A stretch of 64,000 nt of DNA, taken from contig NZ_CP015733.1 in assembly GCF_001750145.1 (NCBI RefSeq), positions 62,001-126,000 of the forward strand, given 5' to 3'. Positions 37,455 through 45,834 of the stretch are shown here, one piece after another (positions within the stretch are counted from its first letter, which is position 1; every line of letters starts with the position of its first letter). Below the pieces are notes generated by a model, which saw nothing but the letters and a program-made list of their open reading frames with translations, was not told where the DNA came from and searched no databases. The position numbers and the translations under genes are program-made. Source of the DNA: Arthrobacter sp. U41 (GTDB lineage Bacteria; Actinomycetota; Actinomycetes; Actinomycetales; Micrococcaceae).

Positions 37455-37499
37455 TACGACGAAGGCCGGCACCTCGAAAAGGTGCCGGCCTTCGTCGTA
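37455..37499 (+). terminator. Strong hairpin terminator
   Basis: A perfect 20-bp stem: 37455-37474 pairs with 37480-37499 around a 5-base CGAAA loop. The core is GAAGGCCGGCACCT against AGGTGCCGGCCTTC. It begins 12 bases after the stop of the HTH gene. No long T-run follows, which is common in high-GC actinobacteria. Confidence 0.88.
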
Positions 37500-37779
37500 T
37501 CTGCCCACCGGAGCCGCATCTGGTCTATGGCTGAAAAGAGCCAGCCACAGCGCTCTGCCGACGTCGGAAGCGGCATGTCTTGGACCATGGGAAACGTTGC
37601 CGTTGGTGACCGGCCAGTTTCCAGGCTGTGCATGGCCGCCGGTCTCGCTGGTGAGGTGCGAGGCAGAGGTTCCCTGGCGGTTGTGTGCAGCCGATCAGCT
37701 GGGTCCCGTCGTCCCCATGTGTGCGGGAAAAGCAGCGGAGCGATTGGGCTTTTGCCGTACCCATGGGGGCGAGGGGCTA

Positions 37780-38085
37780 CTACTCAGGTCCGCCGGCAAC
37801 CGGAACGGACTCCTGCGTGGTTTTCCGGCCACGCGGACGCCCGCCGGCCTTCTTAGCCGGAGCGTCCAGACCGAAGCCCCGCAGGTCCGATTCGGTCCAG
37901 TCTGCGCGCAACGCTGCCTGATACTCCTTGGCGTACTTCTGCTCTGCTGCGGCAAGCAGCTGGGCGGCCTCCTGAACTTCAACTCCGCTGGCGGCGGCCC
38001 TCTTGACGGCGTTCACTTTGGTGTCCCTGGCGGCGTCGATCTTCGCGGCGGCTTTAGCGGCAATGTTGTTGATATCCATACCCAA
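37780..38085 (-). CDS. Small helical hypothetical protein
   Basis: A 101-residue protein (MGMDINNIAAKAAAKIDAA). Two long amphipathic helices are likely (VKRAAASGVEVQEAAQLLAA, EQKYAKEYQAALRADWTES), followed by DLRGFGLDAPAKKAGGRPRG, a basic Ala/Lys/Arg tail that may contact DNA. It is divergent from mobC, with the putative oriT in between. A relaxosome accessory role is possible but unproven. Confidence 0.7.
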   Translation of the reverse strand: MGMDINNIAAKAAAKIDAARDTKVNAVKRAAASGVEVQEAAQLLAAAEQKYAKEYQAALRADWTESDLRGFGLDAPAKKAGGRPRGRKTTQESVPVAGGPE

Positions 38086-38089
38086 ACCC

Positions 38090-38300
38090 TATCGGGCAGG
38101 ACCGACACCCCCAAAGCAGGTTTTCGGTGATCAAGCGCGAAAGGCGAAAAACCCTCAAAGAAGACCGTTCGGAGCAAGCTATACATTTACTCGGGTGTAA
38201 GTGGCTTATCGCGCTCGACTCTGGCGTTCGTGTGCGGCACACTGGTCAGTGTGGTCCCCGGTTCCGGGGTCGCTGCGCTGGGCCTTGAAGGGATGGATTG
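38090..38300 (+). other. oriT: Candidate origin of transfer (oriT) region
   Basis: The 200-base non-coding region just upstream of mobC and the relaxase is the expected oriT position for MobC/MobA systems. It is AT-richer than its neighbours and contains a TTTAC-tcggg-TGTAA dyad at about 38188-38203, followed by GTGGCTTATCGCGCTCG. A nick site cannot be fixed from the sequence alone. Confidence 0.45.
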
Positions 38301-38301
38301 A

Positions 38302-38694
38302 ATGTCGGATGAGGGATTGACTCACCGTTTCAATCTGTCGCGCCGACGCCGGGAGAACACTCCTGCCGGCAGCAAGAAGCGCCGTGACTTGTGGGTCACT
38401 GTTGAAGAGGAAGCCGCGCTGGTCGCGAGGGCCGAGCGGGAGAAGGTCACTGTCCCGAATCTGCTGATTACTTCGGCATTGTCTGAGACCCAGGAGACGA
38501 CAACGGAACGGCGTGCTATTGCTGCGGAGCTGATGTCTCTGCACAATCTGCTGGCCCGTTCTTCGAACAACATCAACCAGCTCGCACGGCAGGCCAACGC
38601 TACGAGCGAGTTCCCCGCCGAGGCGCATGAAGCACTGAAACATATCCGCTCCGTTGCCATGCGCATTGACGACGTCATAGACGGGCTGATGTAG
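38302..38694 (+). CDS. mobC: Relaxosome protein MobC
   Basis: A 130-residue mobilisation protein. The N-terminus is basic (NLSRRRRENTPAGSKKRRD). A ribbon-helix-helix-like segment (WVTVEEEAALVARAEREKV, VPNLLITSAL) is followed by the MobC hallmark HNLLARSSNNINQLARQANA and HIRSVAMRIDDVIDGLM. MobC helps the relaxase to open DNA at oriT. It ends two bases before the relaxase start. Confidence 0.93.
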   Translation: MSDEGLTHRFNLSRRRRENTPAGSKKRRDLWVTVEEEAALVARAEREKVTVPNLLITSALSETQETTTERRAIAAELMSLHNLLARSSNNINQLARQANATSEFPAEAHEALKHIRSVAMRIDDVIDGLM

Positions 38695-38696
38695 GG

Positions 38697-40313
38697 ATGA
38701 TTCCGAACATCACCCGCGGTTCTCGCATGGGCGGTCTCATGGTATACCTGGCCTCGACGGACGCTGACAAGACGAAGAACGCCCACTCCGATCCGCACCT
38801 GGTGGCCGGTGACGCTGCGATCATGGCGTGGTACGACGACGGTGTCCTGGACCGTCACGATGCCCTGGCAATTGCCAAGCATCTTGACCGTCCGCGTAAG
38901 GCTTATGGCGTATCGGTTCAGATCAAAGACATGCAGTGGGACGTGGCCAAGAAGGAGCGCGTCCACGTCGGGTACAAGGACGCCAGCGTGTGGCACTGCT
39001 CGCTGAGCCTGCGCGCCGAAGAAGGCGCCCTGACGGACCAGCAGTGGGGCGACATCGCGAATGACTTCGTGGACTCCATGGGCTTCACCGAAACCAGCAG
39101 CAAGGCGCGCTGCCGGTGGGTCGCGGTCAACCACGGCACGAGTGAGAACGGCAACCACCACATCCACTTGGCCGTATCCCTTGTCCGCGAAGACGGCACC
39201 AAAGCATCTACGCACGGGGACTACAAGAGGGCGCAGGAATCGTGCCGCGAACTGGAGGTCAAGTACGGGCTGGAACAGCTTTCCACCGTGCACTCCACCC
39301 GCGGCTACGACCGGGCCGAGAAAGCCACCGCTGTCCGGGACGAGCGGGAGATGCACCGGTCCTCTTTGGCCCGGAAAGTCCGTGCCAGCGCCAGTGCATC
39401 GGCTACCGAGGGTGAGTTCGTCCGGCGCGCCCGCGACACCGGCATATTGGTTCGTCCTCGCTACGCGAAGAACACCACTGACGTCATTGTCGGGTACTCC
39501 GTAGCGGAGCGGCCCAAGCAGGGCGAACGTCCTATCTGGTTCGGCGGCGGTACCCTCGCGTCCGATCTGAAACTCGGTGCCTTGCGTGAAGAGTGGATGG
39601 ACTCACCGCACCTGGCAACCGAAGCCGCAGCGGAATGGAACGCAGCCGCCCGCAACAGGCGCACCGTCTCCAGGACCGGGCCCGAGAACGGAACACCCCC
39701 GGCGGAAATGTGGGTCGAATACACCCGGAACGCGACCGCACTGGTTGAGCAGCTGCGCACACTGCCCCGTGACGATCACGCCACCTGGGCGAAAGCAGCG
39801 AGGGAAGTATCCGGCGCGTTCGCGGCATGGTCCCATCGGCTCGAACCGACGCCGGGTCCGCTGGCGGCCACCGCCGCCGAGCTGTCCCGCACCGCCCAGC
39901 TCCGGTCGCCACGGCAGCACAGCAAGCCCGTTGCCCTGCCGTCCATTGCCGGCACTGCCATGTTGTTCATGGCCGCGTCCAGCAAGAACAAGACGGCCGC
40001 CCAATCGGCGCTCATGCTGCAGCTGGTCAACACTGCCTTCGCCATTCACGAAATGCACCAACAATCCGGACGAACCAGGGAAGCGCAGCGGCTCCGGGCC
40101 GTCGTCACAGAGCAGCTGAAACCGTTCGCGGCCACCATGCCCCGCCCGGTCTCCGTCGGTGCACCGGAACAGGCCGCGGCTCCTAACTCCGTCGAGCTTG
40201 GACTGCGCGGCATGGCACCCATCCGTCCAGGGTCAGCGGTACCGACCACACCAACGCCGGCCAGGACCCGCCAGCACACGGGCCGTGATTCCGGGCCCGT
40301 GCTGGACCGATAA
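38697..40313 (+). CDS. mobA: Relaxase/mobilisation nuclease (MobA, MOBP-like)
   Basis: A 538-residue relaxase that nicks oriT and leads the strand in transfer. The N-terminal domain has a candidate nucleophile Tyr in MGGLMVYLAS (near residue 17). It also has WHCSLSLRAEEG and the three-His metal motif in NGNHHIHLAVSLVREDG (near 155). The region after 300 (EWNAAARNRRTVSR onward) is helical and of unknown role. The start has no spacer problem, as it directly follows mobC. The element is mobilisable, but no type IV secretion genes lie in the window. Confidence 0.93.
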   Translation: MIPNITRGSRMGGLMVYLASTDADKTKNAHSDPHLVAGDAAIMAWYDDGVLDRHDALAIAKHLDRPRKAYGVSVQIKDMQWDVAKKERVHVGYKDASVWHCSLSLRAEEGALTDQQWGDIANDFVDSMGFTETSSKARCRWVAVNHGTSENGNHHIHLAVSLVREDGTKASTHGDYKRAQESCRELEVKYGLEQLSTVHSTRGYDRAEKATAVRDEREMHRSSLARKVRASASASATEGEFVRRARDTGILVRPRYAKNTTDVIVGYSVAERPKQGERPIWFGGGTLASDLKLGALREEWMDSPHLATEAAAEWNAAARNRRTVSRTGPENGTPPAEMWVEYTRNATALVEQLRTLPRDDHATWAKAAREVSGAFAAWSHRLEPTPGPLAATAAELSRTAQLRSPRQHSKPVALPSIAGTAMLFMAASSKNKTAAQSALMLQLVNTAFAIHEMHQQSGRTREAQRLRAVVTEQLKPFAATMPRPVSVGAPEQAAAPNSVELGLRGMAPIRPGSAVPTTPTPARTRQHTGRDSGPVLDR

Positions 40314-40342
40314 AGACCACCACCAACTGCAAGGGGAGCACG

Positions 40343-41575
40343 ATGAGTGAATCAGACGGAATGGACGAATTTCTGGACGGCGGGATGCGGCAGTCCCTCA
40401 TGATCGCGTCCCGCATTGCCGAGACGCTGGCCCGTCGCCGGCAGGAGTCCCAACGGCAACAGGAACACCAGGATGCACAGGCAGCGCACGAAGCGCAGGC
40501 CCGCCTCACGGCAGACCGCAGCGCCGCACACGCGGCACTGGCACCGATAAACAAAGACCAGTGGTGGGACAAGGCCCAGCCCCACGACATCGCCACGGCA
40601 CACGCCGTCGCTGAAGGCTGGAAAGACCACGACCCGACCGCCCTGGCGGCCTCAGAATGGATTCGTCAGGAAGTCTTCACCCGCTACGGCATCGACACCC
40701 ACGACGTCGGCACGGACGCCGCTTACTTGGAGTCAGGGATCCAGACCGCAGCCATGGACAAGGCCCGGCAGGACGGGCTGGCCCGCAGCCAGGAAGAAAC
40801 ACGGAAGGCCGCCGCCGAACACGAGAAGGCCATGGGCCTGCTCGCCGCGGCCCGCGCCGAAGAACTCCGCGCACAAGCCGCCGAGCTGGCCCCGGAAATG
40901 GAACGCCACCAGGTGCCCGCGGAGTATCTGGCTAACCCCGAACTGGCCCAGGCATTGCAGACTGCACACAGCGCCAAGACCCCCGCAGCGGTGGCGGCCG
41001 CAGATGCCACCGTGCAGGAACGCATGTTCCTCATCGGCAAGGACGGCATCAACGGTCCCGACCTTGACCAGCTGCGCAAAGAAACCTCCGCGAACGTCAA
41101 CGGCGCCGGCGATTCGCACTTCGAGGATCCCGCGTTCGTCAAAGCCGCCAAGGAGATGCACGAAGCCAAGCTTTTGGCTGATGGCGGTTTCAACGGCTCC
41201 GAACGGACGCCGATTGAGCAGCGGTACGAGCAAGCCGAGAAGGAACTCTTCGCCCGCATGGAAAGGGTCGGTCGCGAGATTGAGAACCGCGTCACCGGCA
41301 ATGACAGCAGCCGCTTGAAAGACCAGGGCCTCAAAGCAGAAAGCACGTCGGCCGCCGGCTACGGGTCGGCCGAACACCACGAGAAGTTCGCTGAGTCCCT
41401 GGTAAACACCGGCGCGAATGAGACCCAGATACGCGGACGCCTCGCCGCAGCCCGCAGCGAAGGCACACACCCCAGCGCAGCGGTGACCATGGGCAAGGGC
41501 GCCGCCAAGGCCGGGAAGTCGCGCACAGGTGCAACTGTGGGCGCGGGGAGGGCCAAAGGCGGCCCTGCCCGCTGA
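40343..41575 (+). CDS. Coiled-coil mobilisation-associated protein
   Basis: A 410-residue protein directly downstream of the relaxase (29 bases). It is largely helical and charged, with long coiled coils (AETLARRRQESQRQQEHQDA, ARSQEETRKAAAEHEKAMG, IEQRYEQAEKELFARMERV) and a basic Gly/Ala/Lys tail. No catalytic motif is visible. Proteins like this commonly follow relaxase genes on actinobacterial plasmids; a relaxosome or DNA-binding role is inferred. Confidence 0.75.
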   Translation: MSESDGMDEFLDGGMRQSLMIASRIAETLARRRQESQRQQEHQDAQAAHEAQARLTADRSAAHAALAPINKDQWWDKAQPHDIATAHAVAEGWKDHDPTALAASEWIRQEVFTRYGIDTHDVGTDAAYLESGIQTAAMDKARQDGLARSQEETRKAAAEHEKAMGLLAAARAEELRAQAAELAPEMERHQVPAEYLANPELAQALQTAHSAKTPAAVAAADATVQERMFLIGKDGINGPDLDQLRKETSANVNGAGDSHFEDPAFVKAAKEMHEAKLLADGGFNGSERTPIEQRYEQAEKELFARMERVGREIENRVTGNDSSRLKDQGLKAESTSAAGYGSAEHHEKFAESLVNTGANETQIRGRLAAARSEGTHPSAAVTMGKGAAKAGKSRTGATVGAGRAKGGPAR

Positions 41576-41995
41576 CCTGGGCGAGGTTCTAAGATCACCA
41601 GGCGCTGGAGGTCTGAAGTTCCTTCATTGTTGGTGGCTCTACGGCGGACCGGCATATGGGACGCGTCGTGTTTTGGGCAAGCAGCGCAATCGCCTCGTCC
41701 TTTACATAGGTCGTGGACACACCACTCATGAGACACGGCGGGCGGGTTCGGACGGGCTGCGAGTCGCAGACTTATCTGGTTCGTTTTTCGCAGCCCTATT
41801 GGCAGGCGCGCCCATCCCCGCGGGTCCCGGGACCCGCCCCGAATACCAAGCGAAGGTTAGGAGACACGCCCCAGTAGCCGAGCAATCGTTCGCGAATCCG
41901 CCCAGGGCGGGCCTCTTGACGAACTGACACCCACGCGTCTAACGTCTGCGTTACACCACTGTGGCCAATATCGACCACGATTGAGGAGCATTTTC
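41576..41995. other. Non-coding stretch
   Basis: No gene is supported here. The overlapping frame 41529-41927 has shadow-like composition. The last 20 bases contain the GAGGAG ribosome binding site of the next gene. Confidence 0.5.
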
Positions 41996-42244
41996 ATGCC
42001 TGAATTTATGGACGTTCACCGCAATATGAAGGGGCTAACCAAGGAGGATCTGAAGGCAGCGCACGATGCCGACCTTGCCATTCAGGGCGAGGAAAACGTC
42101 GTTTTCAAGAGCGCCTGGGCTGACCCTGAGGCGGGCGTTGTCTATTGCCTGTCGGAAGCCCCATCCGCGGACGCTGTGAAGCGCATTCATGAACGCACGG
42201 GTCACCCTGCGGACGAGGTACATCCCGTTCCGCTCGCGGTGTAG
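41996..42244 (+). CDS. SCO4226-type nickel-binding protein (DUF4242)
   Basis: An 82-residue ferredoxin-like-fold protein: MPEFMDVHRNMKGLTKEDL, AHDADLAIQGEENVVFKSAW, CLSEAPSADAVKRIHERTGH and PADEVHPVPLAV. The related Streptomyces protein SCO4226 binds nickel, and the conserved His and Asp residues are present. TTGAGGAGCA precedes the ATG. It stands as a single-gene unit between the mobilisation module and an IS remnant. Confidence 0.92.
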   Translation: MPEFMDVHRNMKGLTKEDLKAAHDADLAIQGEENVVFKSAWADPEAGVVYCLSEAPSADAVKRIHERTGHPADEVHPVPLAV

Positions 42245-42321
42245 TGCGTCCGCCGCGGACTGCTGAACCTGCCAATCCCCGGGGCAGGCCAAGCTGCCCC
42301 TGTTAAGCGTTTATGCGATAG

Positions 42322-42607
42322 CTATTTGTTTTGCTTGCGTCCAGTTTCCCTGTAGCGTTTCGGCGTCATGCCGTCCGGGGATCCGTGGGGCCGTTCACGA
42401 TTGTAGACAGCTTTCCATTCCTCGGCCAAATACTTTGCTTCGGGCATGGAGTCCATGATTTCTCCGGAGAGTTGTTCCCTTCTGAACTGGGCGTTGAAGG
42501 ATTCGATGAAGCCGTTCTGCCAGGGTGCTCCCGGGTCGATGAACGCGTTGTCCACGCCGGCGGTGTTGCACCACTCGATCAGTGCTGCGGCGGTGAATTC
42601 CGGGCCG
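42322..42607 (-). pseudogene. 3' remnant of an IS3-family OrfB
   Basis: The minus strand encodes the end of an IS3-type integrase core: GHGPEFTAAALIEWCN, FIDPGAPWQNGFIESFNAQF (with the catalytic Glu) and VYNRERPHGSPDGMTPKRY. Everything upstream of the second catalytic Asp is missing. The break is near 42607, where the sequence turns into the rhodanese gene. It differs from the other IS3 copies in this window. Confidence 0.87.
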
Positions 42608-43271
42608 TGGCCGACTGTTCTATCGGGAGCCCTGCCGCTTTCCACTCGGGGAAGCCCTCCTCAAGCCTTGTGGCGACGCGCCCTTCGTCCGTGAGCAGCC
42701 GCACGGCCTCGTCCGCATACAGGCAGTATGGTCCGCGGCAGTAGGCGATGATTTCGCTCCCCGGGGGAACCTCGCGCAGTCGAGACTTAACGTCCGAGAA
42801 GGGCACGGAAAGTGCACCCGGGATATGTCCGGCTTCGTACTCTGGCTGCGGCCGCACGTCCAGCACAACGACGTCGCCCTGCCGCAGCCGCAGCAGCAGT
42901 TCGTCGCGCGTGATCATGCTCAGGTCGGCGCGATCGCCGACGTAGGCACGGACGAGATCGCCCAGCTCCCCCGAGTGCGCTTCGGCTGTCTCCCGAAGTG
43001 TTCGCCATAGCCGCTCCACTGCCGGGCTGGCAAGAGAGTAGTAGATCCGCGTCCCCGAGCGTTGGGAGCAGGCGAGGCCGGCTCGCAGCAAGCGCTGCAG
43101 GTGCTGGGATGTGTTGGCCATACTCTGGTGGATCTCTGCGGCCAGCTCGTCAACCGACCGCTCGCCCTGGGCAAGGATATCGATCAGCTGCGCCCTCCTG
43201 CCGTTCCCCAACGCCTTGGCAGCTTCCACGAGGGCGTCGAAGAGCGCATCCTTTTCCTGCTGGTCGCCCAC
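42579..43271 (-). CDS. ArsR-type regulator fused to a rhodanese domain
   Basis: A 230-residue protein. Residues 1-100 form an ArsR winged helix (RSVDELAAEIHQSMANTSQH, AGLACSQRSGTRIYYSLAS). Residues 125-215 form a rhodanese domain (VVLDVRPQPEYEAGHIPGAL) with the active-site loop AYCRGPYCLYADEAV. Known relatives respond to persulfide or oxidative sulfur stress. The last ten residues (ARNSPPQH) come from the adjacent IS remnant, so the C-terminus is slightly altered. It is divergent from a membrane protein gene, with operator-like repeats between. Confidence 0.93.
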   Translation of the reverse strand: MGDQQEKDALFDALVEAAKALGNGRRAQLIDILAQGERSVDELAAEIHQSMANTSQHLQRLLRAGLACSQRSGTRIYYSLASPAVERLWRTLRETAEAHSGELGDLVRAYVGDRADLSMITRDELLLRLRQGDVVVLDVRPQPEYEAGHIPGALSVPFSDVKSRLREVPPGSEIIAYCRGPYCLYADEAVRLLTDEGRVATRLEEGFPEWKAAGLPIEQSATARNSPPQH

Positions 43272-43284
43272 TCGCGTCTCCTAT

Positions 43285-43300
43285 TCAAGAGTTCTCTTGA
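43285..43300. promoter_or_regulatory. Inverted repeat, probable ArsR operator 1
   Basis: TCAAGAG-TT-CTCTTGA is a perfect inverted repeat just upstream of the ArsR-rhodanese start. It shares the TATTCAAG core with the second repeat 37 bases away. Confidence 0.65.
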
Positions 43301-43321
43301 CAAGCCTACCGTCAGGGGATT

Positions 43322-43347
43322 CTTATTCAAGTACCCACTTAAATAAG
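43322..43347. promoter_or_regulatory. Inverted repeat, probable ArsR operator 2
   Basis: CTTATTCAAGT and ACTTAAATAAG form an 11-bp repeat with one mismatch and a 4-base spacer, next to the start of the divergent membrane gene. Two related sites in an 86-base gap suggest joint control of both genes. Confidence 0.65.
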
Positions 43348-43357
43348 AAAGGGGGCG

Positions 43358-43858
43358 GTGGCTGTGTCCACCATCCAAACTCCCCAAGGGAAACAGTCCA
43401 GCCTCCGGACAGGAGCCGCTCTCATGACGCTGGCCGGGCTGGCCTTCGTGGGGTACTCCATAATCTTCTTGGTACTCAACTTCACGGACGCCTTTCTCGA
43501 GCTGGGCATCGGCCCCGATCAAGTGGACAAGGGGAAGGCGGAGATCGAGGCGTTCAGCCCGCAGCTGTATCACTACATCAGCCATCTGCACATCGCGGTC
43601 AGCGGCTTCATCGCTGCGACCGTCCTGGCCGTCGCAGGCCTGTCCTGGTATGGGGTGCGCCGTGGAGAACGGTGGGCCTTCGCCACAGCCGTTATCGTCC
43701 CGGTCGTCGGTCTCGCCGTGGCCCTACCCGCGCACTACCCATGGGGTCTGGCCACGCTTGGGCACCTCGGCCTGATCTACCTCGCCGTTCTCATTTTCCT
43801 GGTAGGGGTGGTGGCAGCCTACAGCGGAATGCGAAGCCCCGCGATGACACACCACTGA
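43358..43858 (+). CDS. Four-helix membrane protein
   Basis: A 166-residue protein with four hydrophobic helices (MTLAGLAFVGYSIIFLVLNF, HIAVSGFIAATVLAVAGLSW, FATAVIVPVVGLAVALPAHY, LGLIYLAVLIFLVGVVAAYS). No family with a known activity is recognised. The divergent ArsR-rhodanese regulator suggests that it is induced by the same sulfur or oxidant signal. Confidence 0.75.
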   Translation: MAVSTIQTPQGKQSSLRTGAALMTLAGLAFVGYSIIFLVLNFTDAFLELGIGPDQVDKGKAEIEAFSPQLYHYISHLHIAVSGFIAATVLAVAGLSWYGVRRGERWAFATAVIVPVVGLAVALPAHYPWGLATLGHLGLIYLAVLIFLVGVVAAYSGMRSPAMTHH

Positions 43859-44251
43859 CACTCACCCTACGGGGACTGAATCCCTTGATCCAGCCTGGCG
43901 CTCTGTCATGCACCGGGCGAATCAGTTCATGTTGCCCAGGCCCTGCGCGACTCATGAAGCAGTAAATCACGGACGTCCAGAGCTCTGGGAAGGAGCCACC
44001 CCGTCACAGCGCGGCAGCCATCAAAACAAACCTCCGAAAGGGCCAATTCGTCAAAACTCGTGCACACTTAGGGACCAAAGGACCCCTGGACCAGCCTGAC
44101 TTAGAAGGAAGTAGGTGCCGCAGGGAACAAGGTGTTCAGCTTCGGACAGTCAAAGCCCTCCCCAATGTAGGAGCCGGTTCCCAGGCCAGCCATAGGGCTT
44201 CCACGCGGGAAAGGGCTTCGGGGTGGAAGTGGGCCCGTTGAAAAAGGCGCC
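43859..44251. other. Non-coding stretch
   Basis: No gene or clear RNA structure was recognised in these 393 bases. Confidence 0.5.
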
Positions 44252-44959
44252 TTAGTCGTTCTCCCACTGCAGCCCGAGGAGGCGGAAGGCGTTGCTGATT
44301 TCCGGGCTGTTGTACTGCAGTGGTTCTTCGCCGATTACATCTTGGATGTTCGGCGCGATTGCTGGGTCGCCGGGGCGCTCGAAGACGGCCCAGAGCTGGA
44401 GATCGTCACCGTGACGGGAGGCAAAAGTGACGCCATCGAAGTCTGTCATCTCGTAGAGCCAGGAGGCTACAGCCTGGGTCAGGTGACGTGGCCGGGCGTC
44501 CTTCAGTGCCGCGGCGTCAAAGTCAGCCAGACCCAGGCTTAGGGCCAGTCCGATGAAGTGCGGGTACAGGGCCGCGACGCTGCCTGAGGCGGTCACGGCA
44601 CAATACCGCCCGGACAGCTCCGCCGACGCTGCGGCGCGCACTTCAAGCCACTCCCTGGGGACCTGTCCCGGGGCGATGGTGGGATGAAGAACCTTGTCCT
44701 CGTCGTCCTCAACGATCTCGTCCAGCTCCACGCTCAGCCTGGCATCCTTGCGGAAATGCGCCAGAACCTCCAACAGGCACGCCAAGAGGCTCGAGCCGGC
44801 GTAGATGGTGCGGAAATTGCCGTGCAGGTCATCCCACCGTCCGGGGAACCGGCCGTCGGTGGCCCATTCCCAGCCGCTCCAGGCCCACGGTTCCGGCCGG
44901 AAACCGACGCGCCAGACCCTCCCGGCGGCCTCGGCCGCGGTCAGTTCTGCAGAAACCAC
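44252..44959 (-). CDS. RES-domain toxin
   Basis: A 235-residue RES-family protein from a GTG at 44959. The RES core is AAGRVWRVGFRPEPWAW, FPGRWDDLHGNFRTIYAGSS and LACLLEVLAHFRKDARLS, with the Arg, Tyr and Glu used to bind and cleave NAD+. Later QAVASWLYEMTDFDGVTFAS supplies the usual Ser region. RES toxins deplete NAD+. The antitoxin gene ends three bases before its start, so they form one operon. Confidence 0.92.
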   Translation of the reverse strand: MVSAELTAAEAAGRVWRVGFRPEPWAWSGWEWATDGRFPGRWDDLHGNFRTIYAGSSLLACLLEVLAHFRKDARLSVELDEIVEDDEDKVLHPTIAPGQVPREWLEVRAAASAELSGRYCAVTASGSVAALYPHFIGLALSLGLADFDAAALKDARPRHLTQAVASWLYEMTDFDGVTFASRHGDDLQLWAVFERPGDPAIAPNIQDVIGEEPLQYNSPEISNAFRLLGLQWEND

Positions 44960-44962
44960 CGA

Positions 44963-45355
44963 TCAGCCTGCGGCCGCGAACGCGCGTGCAGCGGCCAGCA
45001 CCTGCGGACCGGCGTCGTCGAGCTGGCCTTCGCGGAGCAGCCGCGCCGGCGGGACATCATCCAGCTGCGGGTTCATCCCCTGGAACCAGGCCTGCACCAC
45101 GGCCCGGGAATCCCGCTCCGCGAGCAGGGCCGCCACATGGTAGGCCGTGCGGAGCCGATGCATCACGTCGGCGGACGGTTTCCGTTCCCCGTCGGCCCAT
45201 TGCCGGACGGCCCGGGTTTCCTTCACGGAACCGATGTAGGCGACCAGCTTTGCTCCCAGCAGGTCCCTCAGATCCCGGACCAGCACGTCGTCGGGTAAGC
45301 GGATGGAATTCTGGTGCGCCTTCAGCCCGCCGCGGGCGCCTGTCACTGCAGTCAT
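44963..45355 (-). CDS. Xre/MbcA-type antitoxin
   Basis: A 130-residue antitoxin partner of the RES protein. The HTH is LVRDLRDLLGAKLVAYIGSV with RAVRQWADGERKPSADVMHR. The C-terminal toxin-binding part is VVQAWFQGMNPQLDDVPPAR. It is upstream of the toxin, the usual order for RES-Xre modules, and probably represses the operon. A striking dyad lies about 70-120 bases upstream (45426-45475). Confidence 0.9.
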   Translation of the reverse strand: MTAVTGARGGLKAHQNSIRLPDDVLVRDLRDLLGAKLVAYIGSVKETRAVRQWADGERKPSADVMHRLRTAYHVAALLAERDSRAVVQAWFQGMNPQLDDVPPARLLREGQLDDAGPQVLAAARAFAAAG

Positions 45356-45425
45356 AGTTCATGGTCCCACGAAAAGGCCTACTGGATCAAGGGTCCGAAC
45401 ACATCCTAAATCACATGCTCAATCA

Positions 45426-45475
45426 CCGATAACAGCGATTACGTCAACCTAGGTTGACGGAAGGTCCATTATCGG
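45426..45475. repeat. 50-bp dyad element, copy 1
   Basis: The core CGTCAACCTAGGTTGACG (45442-45459) is a perfect 18-bp palindrome. It is flanked symmetrically by CCGATAA (45426-45432) and TTATCGG (45469-45475). The plan GATAA-N6-TTACG-N14-CG(T/G)AA-N6-TTATC is shared with a second site at 52553-52599. It could be the operator of the Xre antitoxin, a recombinase site, or a small palindromic mobile sequence. Confidence 0.75.
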
Positions 45476-45834
45476 CGTTTAGGCAGACGCCCGAAAATGA
45501 AGAAGAATTCTAAACTTTCCCGGGGCCGCAAGTTCTTTCTGACCGCGCGAAGATGTTCTGCGCCGATTTATCTGGCCGATAGTGTAACTTTCTTCAGGCT
45601 GGGGCACTCCGGCGACTGGAGGGCGTCGCTGTGCGGATGGCGGGAGTCGACAGAATGCGAATATAGAACAAGCTGTAGCCGAGGCGGCAGCCGGTGCGGA
45701 TTCGATTGTGGGAGTCCGCGTGCGGCTGGTCGATTGCGAACCCGAGAACTGGCGCCACCGGGAGCTGGCTGGTTCGTTGTCATTGGGGCAAGTCGCTTCG
45801 CGGGTCCTCACACCCCGGCATCGCCGCAGGCGTC
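45476..45834. other. Non-coding stretch
   Basis: Nothing with convincing coding features. It is the 3' flank of the aldo/keto reductase gene and the distal upstream region of the toxin-antitoxin operon. Confidence 0.45.

Noticed and set aside
41529..41927. 132-codon frame after the mobilisation genes
   Set aside because: Starts inside the previous gene, has no ribosome binding site and shadow-like composition.
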